Assembly: GCA_034430515.1 (NCBI GenBank)
Contig: DAOUEP010000014.1
Location: 1 to 46,333, forward strand
Origin: DAOUEH01 sp034430515
GTDB taxonomy: Bacteria > Chloroflexota > Dehalococcoidia > Dehalococcoidales > RBG-16-60-22
Length of the DNA: 46,333 bases
Reading direction: 5' to 3'
Part shown: positions 7,721 through 16,087 of the stretch, piece after piece
How positions within the stretch are numbered: position 1 is the first letter of the stretch
Layout of the letters: every line of letters starts with the position of its first letter
The notes under the pieces: model-generated
Seen by the model: the letters and a program-made list of their open reading frames with translations, nothing else
Told to the model about the DNA's origin: nothing
The model's database searches: none
Program-made: the position numbers and the translations under genes

Positions 7721-7748
7721 ACGATTACCTACCGGCAGGAGGCCCGAA

Positions 7749-8570
7749 ATGGATAAAAACCACCACACCACCGAAATCGTCATCGGCGTGCTGGCCGTCG
7801 TCTCGATTGCCCTGGTGGCCGTCGAATCGCTGGTGACACTGTCCCCGGCGGCACTCTGGGGGCTTTACGCCGTCGACCTGGTCATCTGCGTCGTCTTTGC
7901 CGCCGACTTTATCCACCGGCTGCGCGCCGCCGAGAGCCGCGCCCGCTTCTGGAAGACCAACGGCTACGAAATCCTGGCGATGATTCCGGCCATGGCGCTC
8001 TACGGCCTGGGGGCCATACCGGCCATCTCCTCGGCGTTGCGCTCGCTGCGTCTCATCCGGGTGGTGCGGGTCATCCTGCTCATGGCACGGATGCGGCGGG
8101 TGATGTCGCGGGGAGGAGGCTTCCTGCGGGGGCGCTACCTGCTGGCCATGCTGGGCATCGCCGCCACCATTGTCTTCATCGGGGCCTTCGCCGTGATGAT
8201 CCTGGAAAGCGGCACCGAGACCGCCCAGATAACCAACTTCTCGGACGCCGTCTGGTGGAGCATCTCCACGGTAACGACGGTCGGCTACGGGGATATCGTC
8301 CCCCACACCGTCGCCGGGCGCATCATCGGGATGGTGCTGATGGTCGTCGGTATCGGCGTCATGGCAGCTTTTATCTCGGAGGTGAGCGCCGCCATGGTAA
8401 CATCGCGCCTCAAGCGGGCCCAGTCCCCCGAAAACCTGAAGGAGCACCTGACCGTGCAAATCAAGGGGCATATCGATAACATCGACAAGCTCAGCGAGGC
8501 GGACGTGGCCCTGCTCATCAAGATGATACGGACGCTGCGCGACCGGGAGGAGGCAGCCGGCCCGCCCTAA
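7749..8570 (+). CDS. Voltage-gated-type potassium channel
   Basis: The product has 273 residues and should form a tetrameric K+-selective pore in the membrane. The selectivity filter TVGYGD is followed by IVPHT and the inner pore helix. Before it are hydrophobic segments at about residues 10-30 and 38-55, and an S4-like stretch with regularly spaced arginines (RSLRLIRVVRVILLMARMRR), so a voltage-sensor-like domain is present. A charged cytoplasmic tail of about 60 residues follows; it has no RCK or cyclic-nucleotide domain that I recognise. The start is supported by a GGAGG site. It is divergent from the glm operon and probably monocistronic. Confidence 0.9.
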   Translation: MDKNHHTTEIVIGVLAVVSIALVAVESLVTLSPAALWGLYAVDLVICVVFAADFIHRLRAAESRARFWKTNGYEILAMIPAMALYGLGAIPAISSALRSLRLIRVVRVILLMARMRRVMSRGGGFLRGRYLLAMLGIAATIVFIGAFAVMILESGTETAQITNFSDAVWWSISTVTTVGYGDIVPHTVAGRIIGMVLMVVGIGVMAAFISEVSAAMVTSRLKRAQSPENLKEHLTVQIKGHIDNIDKLSEADVALLIKMIRTLRDREEAAGPP

Positions 8571-8603
8571 AGATAAGTTCTATAGCCAAATACCTAAGAC
8601 CAA

Positions 8604-8640
8604 TACGGGATTGTGGCGCGTCCGGGTCGACCCGTATAAT
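8604..8640 (+). promoter_or_regulatory. Promoter of the formate/nitrite-family transporter with nested dyads
   Basis: TTGTGG (8611-8616) and a perfect TATAAT (8635-8640) are 18 bases apart. The spacer holds the perfect 12-base palindrome CGGGTCGACCCG (8623-8634). A second dyad, ATACGGG (8604-8610) with CCCGTAT (8631-8637), brackets the -35 box. Symmetric sequence inside a core promoter is a likely operator; the regulator is unknown. Confidence 0.6.
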
Positions 8641-8680
8641 TTATATAGAGGCCCCGAATTTATCCCCGGCAGGAAAAGAA

Positions 8681-9576
8681 ATGGTTACCCCGGACGAAAC
8701 CGACGGCAACGATAACCTCAAGATAAGCCCCTTCGACGAGATGTTGCCTTCGGACATGGCCTTCAAGGCGCAGGAAATCGGCATCAAGAAGGCCAACCTG
8801 GACTTCCTGAGCACCCTGGCCCTGGCTATCCTGGCCGGCGCCTTCATCGCCCTGGGCTGCATCTTCTTCACCGTTTCCCAGACCTCGGCGGGCGTGGCCG
8901 TCCCCTGGGGCATCAGCCGGCTGGTCGGCGGCGTGGCCTTCTCGCTGGGGCTGATTCTGGTCATCATCGGCGGCGCCGAGCTTTTCACCGGCAACAACCT
9001 GATTATCATGGCCTGGGCGTCGCGCCGCCTCTCCACCTGGCGGGTGGTACGCAACTGGGGCATCGTCTACCTGGGGAACATCAGCGGGGCCATCGCCACC
9101 GCCCTGGTCGTCTTCTGGAGCCAGCACTACGAGATGGCCGGCGGGGCCGTGGGCGTGACCGCCCTGGACATCGGCCTGGGCAAGGTAAACCTGGACTTCG
9201 TCCCGGCGCTCATCCTGGGGATACTCTGCAACACCCTGGTCTGCCTGGCCGTCTGGCTGACCTACAGCTCGCGGACGACCTTCGGGCGGATTCTGGCCAT
9301 CATCTTTCCCATCAGCGCCTTCGTGGCCGCCGGTTTCGAGCACTGCGTGGCCAACATGTATTTCGTGCCCTACGCCATCCTCATCCAGGCCGGTGCCCCG
9401 GCGGCCTTCTGGCAGGCGGCTGGCGTCAGCGCCGCCAGCTACGACGGGCTCTCCTGGGGAGGCTTTTTCCTCAACAACCTGCTGCCGGTAACCATCGGCA
9501 ACATGATTGGCGGCGTCTGCTTCGTCGCCCTGGTCTACTGGGTCATCTACCTGCGCGGCAACCGCGCCAGGGCCGG

Positions 9577-9580
<4 letters not shown>
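8681..9580 (+). CDS. Formate/nitrite transporter family protein
   Basis: The 299-residue membrane protein has six hydrophobic segments, as expected for the FNT family, which forms pentameric channels for formate, nitrite or hydrosulfide. Diagnostic pieces are the GAELFTGNN turn after the third helix and FEHCVANMYFVPYA in the fifth, plus the TM1 segment AGAFIALGCIFF. The N-terminus is a soluble 30-residue lead, as in FocA. Formate is the most sensible substrate in a genome with formate-tetrahydrofolate ligase 7 kb away, but nitrite or HS- cannot be excluded. The stop overlaps that of convergent thiC by 4 bases. Confidence 0.88.
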
Positions 9581-10872
<1,292 letters not shown>

Positions 10873-10887
10873 GGCGCACCTCCCGCC

Positions 10888-10932
10888 AAATAATAAAACC
10901 AGGAGCCAGGCTGAAATCCTCAAGGCCTCTGG
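10888..10932 (-). terminator. Riboswitch-controlled terminator before thiC
   Basis: On the minus strand CCAGAGGCC pairs with GGCTCCTGG (one mismatch, one G-T) around a 16-base loop and is followed at once by TTTTATTATTT. This intrinsic-terminator shape lies between the TPP aptamer and the thiC start, so TPP probably stops transcription here. Confidence 0.7.
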
Positions 10933-10949
10933 TTTGACTTTTCAGTCCG

Positions 10950-11031
10950 CTTCCCTACGCTCGTATTACCGAGGTCAGGTTCCAAGGGTCGCCCCCCTTG
11001 CGGAGGACTCTCAGCCCTGAGCACCCCTAGC
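10950..11031 (-). promoter_or_regulatory. TPP riboswitch (THI element)
   Basis: The minus strand carries the conserved aptamer parts in order: AGGGGTGC, GCTGAGA, ACCCTTGGAACCTGA, and GGTAATACGAGCGTAGGGAAG. These match the known thiamine pyrophosphate aptamer. It lies in the leader of thiC, downstream of a strong promoter and upstream of a terminator hairpin. Confidence 0.96.
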
Positions 11032-11048
11032 GGTTAATTTGTGGTCTA

Positions 11049-11078
11049 ATTATAGAATATATGTCGTGGCAGCGTCAA
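11049..11078 (-). promoter_or_regulatory. thiC promoter
   Basis: TTGACG (11078-11073) and TATAAT (11054-11049) on the minus strand are 18 bases apart and lie just upstream of the TPP riboswitch. Confidence 0.75.
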
Positions 11079-11093
11079 ATTCTCCTACTAATC

Positions 11094-11927
11094 CTAGAAC
11101 GGCATTGTCAGCCGCGTCCCGGCGCTGTTCTGAAAGAATCTATCGCCGAAGAACTGCGCCAGGTAAGCCCCGGCGGCAAAGCCGGTGCAGTGGGAAACCC
11201 CCAGATACTGTACTCCCATCTCCACCAGCGCCGCCGCCGTTCGCTCCAGCCGCTCCGGCGAGGCGTGCACCAGGTGCGTCCCGCCGATGACGGCGTAGAT
11301 ATTACCCTTGCCGGTAATCTTTTTCACGTGCATCAGGGTATTGACGATGCCGCGGTGGGCGCAGCCCAGAATAACCACCAGGCCGAAATCGGCGTCGATG
11401 ACCATAGCCAGGTCGTCGGGGATGGTGTCCTGCTGGAGCGCGTCCCCCTCCTTGACGCGGAGGTAAGGCTCGATTGTCTCGTAGTCGGTGACCATGGGTA
11501 TCTCGCCGGTGGTGGTGATGCGGGGCGAGAGCTTGACCGGCTTCTCGGAATAATGGAAATCGGCGCCGGTCGCCTCCAGCGCCTCGCGGGCGAAGGGGAT
11601 GCCGATGTAGCTCGCCGGCGTTTCGTCCAGGCTGCCGTACTTGCGCCCCCAGACGGCTGGGTGGGCGATGACCTCGCGGCGGCCGGTGCGCTTGAGGACG
11701 TCATAAAGCCCGCCGGTGTGGTCGTAGTGGCCGTGGGAAATAACGATGCGGTCGACGCTGGCCAGGTCGATGCCCATCAGGTCGGCGTTGGGCACCGCCG
11801 CCTGACCGGCCCCGGTATCAAAGAGGATGCGCTGGCCGTCGGCCTCCACCAGCACACTCAGACCCCATTCCGCCATCACGGCGGGGCCGGCGGTGTTATC
11901 GCTCAGGGTGGTAATTTTTACTTCCAT
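11094..11927 (-). CDS. Metallo-beta-lactamase-fold hydrolase (COG1237 type)
   Basis: The 277-residue soluble protein has the metal-binding motif ISHGHYDHTGG near residue 65, a later GCAHRGIVNTL and a final GGTHL, typical of COG1237. The best-known members of this group are described as dihydropterin-methyl-ribofuranosyl-aminobenzene phosphate synthases, linked to methanopterin synthesis. Most bacterial members are uncharacterised, so I do not assign the reaction. The ATG follows GAGGGAAGG. It is monocistronic, with its own promoter inside the end of the upstream TauE gene. Confidence 0.83.
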   Translation of the reverse strand: MEVKITTLSDNTAGPAVMAEWGLSVLVEADGQRILFDTGAGQAAVPNADLMGIDLASVDRIVISHGHYDHTGGLYDVLKRTGRREVIAHPAVWGRKYGSLDETPASYIGIPFAREALEATGADFHYSEKPVKLSPRITTTGEIPMVTDYETIEPYLRVKEGDALQQDTIPDDLAMVIDADFGLVVILGCAHRGIVNTLMHVKKITGKGNIYAVIGGTHLVHASPERLERTAAALVEMGVQYLGVSHCTGFAAGAYLAQFFGDRFFQNSAGTRLTMPF

Positions 11928-11943
11928 GCCCTTCCCTCAGCGC

Positions 11944-11971
11944 ATTATAGCACTTAAAACGGGGCAATCAA
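11944..11971 (-). promoter_or_regulatory. Promoter of the metallo-hydrolase gene
   Basis: TTGATT (11971-11966) and a perfect TATAAT (11949-11944) on the minus strand are 16 bases apart. The -35 box lies within the last codons of the TauE/SafE gene. Confidence 0.6.
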
Positions 11972-12763
11972 CAGGCGCAGGGCGACCAGCGCCAGCCCGC
12001 CCGCCAGCAGCCGGATGATGAGGACGCCGTTAATCCGCTGCGACAGGCGGGCGCCGAACTGCGCCCCGACGACCGCCCCCGCCGAGAGCACCAGCGTCCG
12101 GCCGATATCGCCGGTATAAGTCCCCAGGGCCAGGTGAGTATCGATGGCGGTAAAGGTGCTGATGGCCACCATGAAGTGTGAGGTGGCCGTGGCGATATGG
12201 GCGGGGAAGCCGAGGATTTGCGTCAGGGCGGGCACGTGGATGATTCCGCCGCCGATGCCGAGCATCCCCGAGACAACCCCCACGACGAAGGCGATGGCCA
12301 TACCGAGGGGAAGGTTGAAGGCGTAGTGGTGGACGTTCTGCTGGCGGTCGGTGAGGCGGCGGGTCATCTGCCACCTGAGCAGGAGGCCGCTGCCGGCCCG
12401 GCTCCGGGGCCGCACCATCAGGTAAACGGCGATGAGGAGTACCACCACCCCGAAGACATACTGGAACACCCCGCGGCTCAGCAGGTTGGTCAGGTAAGCG
12501 CCGAGGACGGCCCCGGGCACGGCCGTGATGGCGAAAAGCAGGCCGGAGCGGTAGTCGATGCGCCGGAGCCGCCCGTAGGCGATGGACCCGGAAAGGGCGT
12601 TGAAAAAGGCTACCGTCAGGGTGATGCTGGTGATGGTCGCCGGGGTATCGTCGGGGTAAAGGTAGAGCAGAATGGGCACGAGGATGAATCCCCCCGCCGC
12701 CCCGATAATAGTGCCGAAGGCGCCGATGAACAGGCCGATGAAGACCAGCAGTGCCCAGATAAT
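11954..12763 (-). CDS. TauE/SafE-family membrane exporter, probable ATT start
   Basis: The frame stays open from a TAA at 12766-12764 to the stop at 11954. The first plausible translation starts are ATT (12763) and the internal GTG at 12679. The extra 28 residues (IIWALLVFIGLFIGAFGTII...) are the expected first transmembrane helix and GxxGxxGG-type turn of this family, so the GTG start would cut off a real part of the protein. GGAGG lies 8 bases before the ATT. The 269-residue protein has about eight hydrophobic segments and a second half-repeat beginning GVVSGMLGIGGGIIHVPAL, the family hallmark. Substrates of this family include sulfonates and sulfite. It is last in an operon with MTH1187-type and DUF1847 genes. 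Confidence 0.85.
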   Translation of the reverse strand: MIWALLVFIGLFIGAFGTIIGAAGGFILVPILLYLYPDDTPATITSITLTVAFFNALSGSIAYGRLRRIDYRSGLLFAITAVPGAVLGAYLTNLLSRGVFQYVFGVVVLLIAVYLMVRPRSRAGSGLLLRWQMTRRLTDRQQNVHHYAFNLPLGMAIAFVVGVVSGMLGIGGGIIHVPALTQILGFPAHIATATSHFMVAISTFTAIDTHLALGTYTGDIGRTLVLSAGAVVGAQFGARLSQRINGVLIIRLLAGGLALVALRLLIAPF

Positions 12764-12817
12764 TTAACCGTCCTCCTTCCGGGCGGCGCCGGGGACTGGC
12801 ATCACCGTGTCGCCGCC

Positions 12818-13132
12818 CTAGCCGCCCAGCTTTTCCCGGACGGAGGCCAGCTTGCCGGCGATGGTGATGGGCTTGTCGCGGCGCTCGTCGATGCGGATGG
12901 TGGTAACGACCCTTTTGGCGCCGGCCCCGAAGGCCGATTCGTGCATCTTCTGCGCCAAGGCGAGGAGGTGAGGCAGCTCGCCCTCGATAATGGTGTTCAT
13001 GGCGGTAAGCTCGTACCGGATGCCCGGCTCGTTTTGGAGCAGTTTCACCGCCCCGGCCACGTAGGCGCTGCCCGAAGTCGAGCCGGTGCCCACCGGGACG
13101 ACGCTGATATCAATCATGGCCATCTCACTCAC
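12818..13132 (-). CDS. MTH1187-type thiamine-binding-like protein (DUF77)
   Basis: This is a 104-residue ferredoxin-like-fold protein. MIDISVVPVGTG at the start, YELTAMNTIIEGE in the middle and RVVTTIRIDERRDKP near the end match the MTH1187/YkoF group, whose characterised members bind thiamine or its pyrimidine part. It follows the DUF1847 gene by 5 bases and precedes the TauE-like exporter by 54 bases. The riboswitch-controlled thiC 2 kb away supports a thiamine link. A role as a binding or delivery protein for a transported thiamine precursor is an inference. Confidence 0.85.
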   Translation of the reverse strand: MSEMAMIDISVVPVGTGSTSGSAYVAGAVKLLQNEPGIRYELTAMNTIIEGELPHLLALAQKMHESAFGAGAKRVVTTIRIDERRDKPITIAGKLASVREKLGG

Positions 13133-13137
13133 CTCCC

Positions 13138-13839
13138 CTAGTCTATCTTGTTTTTGAGCCGCCGGTAGTACGAGTCCTTCAGATAAAGGGCGGCCAGGGG
13201 GTTGTGCCCCAGCACCCTGTCCTTGACGGCAATCACGGTGAGGGGAACCTGGCAGTACTTGATAAAGAGGGTATCATGGCCGATGCAGAGCCCCAGCATG
13301 ACGGCCAGGTCCACCCCGCTCCGGTTGATAATCATCGCCTGGGCGATGGGGTTGCACATCGTCTCCCAGGCCTCCGCCCCGGCGATTTTCTCCTCCGGCT
13401 TGAGGCCGAGGCGCTCCTTGGGGACGGCCCCGGTCTTGCACTGGACGGAGCATACCTCGAAGCCGTTGGCCTCCAGTATCTCGGTAAGGCGGGCGGCCTC
13501 GCCGGCCAGACCGCCGCAGTGGGCGATGCCCAGCCGCTTATAGCCGCACTTGCGGGAGAACTGAATCAGCTCCTCGACGCGGGTGTTGCGGGTGCGCAGG
13601 CCGTCGGGGAGGCGCTCGTAGCACTGGAACTCCTGCACGGAGGCCAGCCGGGCGAACTCGCCCACCTCGGGCCTGGCGTACTCGGCCAGCGCCGCCTCGA
13701 TGACATCCGGCATGAGCTTCATCGGGCAGAAGGCGGGCGCCTTCTCCAATGGTGATGAGGTATCGTCGGCTCTGGCGCCCAGCTTTTCGCAGGCCTTGGT
13801 GGGGCAGCGGGCGCAGCGGGGGTATTTCGCTTCGGGCAT
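13138..13839 (-). CDS. DUF1847 cysteine-rich metal-binding protein
   Basis: The 233-residue protein starts with a cysteine cluster (CARCPTKAC, later FCPMK), continues with GYKRLGIAHCGGLAGEA and FEVCSVQCKTG, and ends VIAVKDRVLGHNPLAALY. These are the marks of DUF1847, a family of anaerobes with many conserved cysteines and no assigned reaction. A metal or Fe-S centre is likely. The gene heads a three-gene operon with its own promoter; the ATG follows AAGGAG. Confidence 0.85.
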   Translation of the reverse strand: MPEAKYPRCARCPTKACEKLGARADDTSSPLEKAPAFCPMKLMPDVIEAALAEYARPEVGEFARLASVQEFQCYERLPDGLRTRNTRVEELIQFSRKCGYKRLGIAHCGGLAGEAARLTEILEANGFEVCSVQCKTGAVPKERLGLKPEEKIAGAEAWETMCNPIAQAMIINRSGVDLAVMLGLCIGHDTLFIKYCQVPLTVIAVKDRVLGHNPLAALYLKDSYYRRLKNKID

Positions 13840-13869
13840 GGCTTTACTCCTTGGGGTTGTCTCGCTCTC

Positions 13870-13898
13870 ATTCTAGTAGCTGGGGAGGGAAAAGACAA
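13870..13898 (-). promoter_or_regulatory. Promoter of the DUF1847 operon
   Basis: TTGTCT (13898-13893) and TAGAAT (13875-13870) on the minus strand are 17 bases apart, upstream of the start at 13839. Confidence 0.6.
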
Positions 13899-13931
13899 CA
13901 GCGGCAATTATCTCCGCGCTTTCCCCCTTTA

Positions 13932-13961
13932 TTGCCCCCCGCCCCGCATTTGAGCTACAAT
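13932..13961 (+). promoter_or_regulatory. Promoter of the htpX-like gene
   Basis: TTGCCC and TACAAT are 18 bases apart. The predicted start of transcription lies about 12 bases before the ATG, leaving room only for the TAGGAGGG ribosome binding site. Confidence 0.5.
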
Positions 13962-13980
13962 ATAACTATAGGAGGGCAAC

Positions 13981-14952
13981 ATGTGGCTCCAGACCCGGAT
14001 GTGGCTGCTCATGGCCGTCATGTTCGGCATCCTTTACGGCGTCGTTACCGGCATCGGCGTCTGGGCGGGCGGCGCCAGCTACTCCTACGTCTACATCGTG
14101 CTGGCCTTCGTCTTCATCGGCTTCCAGTACCTGCTCGGCCCGGCCATGGTGGGCTGGACGATGAAGGTGAAATACGTCTCCGAGCGCGAGGAGCCGGAGC
14201 TGCACCAGATGGTCAGCGAGCTGGCCGTCCGGGCGGGCCTCCCCAAGCCCAGGGTGGGCATCTCCCCGCTCAATATCCCCAACGCCTTCGCCTTCGGGCG
14301 GTCGCAGCGCGACGGGCGGGTCTGCGTTACCCGCGGCATCCTCAACCTCCTCAGCCACGACGAGCTCCGGGCGGTGCTGGGGCACGAGCTTTCCCACATC
14401 AAGCACCGCGATATGGCCATTATCACCCTGCTTTCCGCCATCCCCTTAATCATGTACTGGATTGCCTTCAGCTTCATGTTCCGCGGTTCCTTCGGCGGCA
14501 ACCGCCAGGGCGGCGGCAGCGTCGCCGTGCTCATCGGCCTGGGGGCGATGCTGCTCTATTTCTTCACCAATCTGCTGGTGCTCTACGGCTCGCGGATACG
14601 GGAGTATTACGCCGACCGGGGCAGCGTCGACCTGGGCTGCGCGCCGCACCACCTGGCCACGGCGCTCTACAAGCTCACCTACGGCAGCGCCCGCCAGCGC
14701 GACTCCGCCGAGATGAAGAAGGTGCAGGGGGTCAAGGCCTTTTTCCTCAACGACCCGTCGCGGGCCTGGTACGAGGTAAGGGAGCTGAAGCAGGTTGACC
14801 GCGACATGAACGGCGTCATCGATTACGACGAGCTTTTAGAGATGAGAAGCAAGCGGTTGCGGCTGGGCGCCGGCGATAAGATGATGGAGCTTTTTACCAC
14901 CCATCCCAATATGCTGAAAAGGATAAAACACCTGTCCGCGCTGGTCGTCTGA
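13981..14952 (+). CDS. htpX: HtpX-type M48 membrane zinc protease with EF-hand loop
   Basis: The 323-residue protein has transmembrane segments at about residues 8-28 and 38-58 and a pair at about 148-205. Zinc ligands are in H135-E-L-S-H139 and the downstream REYYADRGS (Glu). The family degrades damaged membrane proteins. Near the C-terminus, residues 273-284 (DRDMNGVIDYDE) form a perfect 12-residue EF-hand loop: D1, D3, N5, G6, I8, D9 and E12. That insert lies between the protease core and the final HPNMLKRIKHL helix. It is monocistronic, with a TAGGAGGG site before ATG. Confidence 0.92.
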   Translation: MWLQTRMWLLMAVMFGILYGVVTGIGVWAGGASYSYVYIVLAFVFIGFQYLLGPAMVGWTMKVKYVSEREEPELHQMVSELAVRAGLPKPRVGISPLNIPNAFAFGRSQRDGRVCVTRGILNLLSHDELRAVLGHELSHIKHRDMAIITLLSAIPLIMYWIAFSFMFRGSFGGNRQGGGSVAVLIGLGAMLLYFFTNLLVLYGSRIREYYADRGSVDLGCAPHHLATALYKLTYGSARQRDSAEMKKVQGVKAFFLNDPSRAWYEVRELKQVDRDMNGVIDYDELLEMRSKRLRLGAGDKMMELFTTHPNMLKRIKHLSALVV

Positions 14953-15001
14953 GGCGGCGGCGGGGTTGTCCCAAAGTACTAGGTCGGAGGAACGTGTTTT
15001 C

Positions 15002-15030
15002 TTGACTTTTAAAACGGCATACGATAAACT
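15002..15030 (+). promoter_or_regulatory. Promoter upstream of cooC1 and the Wood-Ljungdahl cluster
   Basis: TTGACT (15002-15007) and TAAACT (15025-15030) are 17 bases apart. This gives a leader of about 80 bases before the cooC ATG at 15117. Confidence 0.7.
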
Positions 15031-15034
15031 AAGT

Positions 15035-15080
15035 GTCTGGGTAGCGGTGCACCGGCACCTCATTTTTCAGGCCCCCCAGA
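15035..15080 (+). promoter_or_regulatory. Structured cooC1 leader, possible attenuator
   Basis: GGTGC-ACCG-GCACC (15046-15059) is followed by a T-run (15063-15067), a small intrinsic-terminator shape within the leader. An outer pairing TCTGGG (15035-15040) with CCCAGA (15075-15080) encloses it. The inner stem has only 5 pairs, so terminator strength is uncertain. It matches no riboswitch class I know. Confidence 0.35.
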
Positions 15081-15116
15081 AACGGCAACTTTCGTTATGC
15101 CAGAAGCAAGGTTTGG

Positions 15117-15929
15117 ATGAAGATTGCCATCAGCGGTAAAGGCGGCGTAGGTAAGACCCTTCTTTCAGCTTTTCTGGCGCAGACCTTTGCCCAATCCGGC
15201 TACTCGGTTATCGCCATCGACGCCGACCCCGATGCCAACCTGGCGGCCACGCTGGGCTACCCCCACCCGGAAGAGATAACCCCCATCTCGGCCCTGGAAG
15301 ACCTCATCGAGGAGCGCGTCGGGGTGCGCCCCGGTACGCCGGGGGGTTTTTTCAAGCTCAACCCCAGGGTGGACGACCTGCCGGAGGACTACTCCGTCAA
15401 GATGGACGGCATCCGCATCATGGCCATGGGACGCATCAAGCGGGGCGGCACCGGCTGCTACTGCCCGGAAGGCTCGCTCCTGCAGGCGCTGCTGGCCCAC
15501 CTCCTGCTCCAGCGCGACGAGGTTGTCATCCTGGACATGGAGGCCGGCATCGAGCACCTCTCCCGCGGCACCACCCGGGCGGTGGACAAGCTCATTATCG
15601 TCGTCGAGCCGGGACGGCGCAGTATCGAGACGGCCCAGACCATCGCCGCACTGGCCGCCGACCTGGGCGTGAAAAATATCGCCGTCGTCGGCAACAAGAT
15701 ACACAACGAGGCCGATAAGGAGTTCATTAAAAAGAGCCTGCCCGGTATGGAATCCCTCGGCTTTATCCCTTATGATACGGCAATCAACGAGGCAGACCTG
15801 GCCAATCGCCCCCTCTTCGCCGCCAGCCCGCAGACCGCCCGCGAGGTCAGAGCTATTTACGATAAACTCGTGGCGGCGCGCCGGCAGCGCCGGGAGGCAA
15901 CTGACACTGGCACTAGAAAGGCAGAGTAA
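15117..15929 (+). CDS. cooC: CooC-type nickel-insertion ATPase (first copy)
   Basis: This 270-residue P-loop ATPase of the MinD/CooC family loads nickel into CO dehydrogenase or acetyl-CoA synthase. It has the deviant Walker A GKGGVGKT at residues 8-15, IDADPDANLA, a C-x-C motif (GTGCYCPEGSLL) that binds the metal at the dimer interface, and EAGIEHLSRGTT. It has its own promoter and structured leader and precedes fhs by 158 bases. A second CooC is encoded at 17941; the two probably serve CODH and ACS separately, as with CooC and AcsF elsewhere. Which serves which cannot be told. Confidence 0.9.
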   Translation: MKIAISGKGGVGKTLLSAFLAQTFAQSGYSVIAIDADPDANLAATLGYPHPEEITPISALEDLIEERVGVRPGTPGGFFKLNPRVDDLPEDYSVKMDGIRIMAMGRIKRGGTGCYCPEGSLLQALLAHLLLQRDEVVILDMEAGIEHLSRGTTRAVDKLIIVVEPGRRSIETAQTIAALAADLGVKNIAVVGNKIHNEADKEFIKKSLPGMESLGFIPYDTAINEADLANRPLFAASPQTAREVRAIYDKLVAARRQRREATDTGTRKAE

Positions 15930-15941
15930 CAGGACGGAGGT

Positions 15942-16003
15942 ACCCGGCCGAGCCGCCCCGGTACGGGCGGCCCCCCGGCTTACGGGCCGGTATCCGTTTT
16001 GCC
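15942..16003 (+). terminator. GC-rich nested hairpin after cooC1
   Basis: Bases 15942-16003 hold GCCGCCC-N6-GGGCGGC inside an outer CCGGCC/GGCCGG pairing. Only GTTTTG follows, so it is at best a weak intrinsic terminator between cooC1 and the fhs promoter; it could also be a transcript-stabilising structure. Confidence 0.35.
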
Positions 16004-16026
16004 TCGGAGTAAATTCTATATTCCTG

Positions 16027-16056
16027 TTGACGGTATTTCCTGGCGCGTCTCATAAT
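16027..16056 (+). promoter_or_regulatory. fhs promoter
   Basis: TTGACG and CATAAT are 18 bases apart. A strong ribosome binding site, TCAGGAGGTCTTTCA, precedes the GTG start at 16088. Confidence 0.65.
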
Positions 16057-16087
16057 AAATAAGAATAAAAAATCAGGAGGTCTTTCA

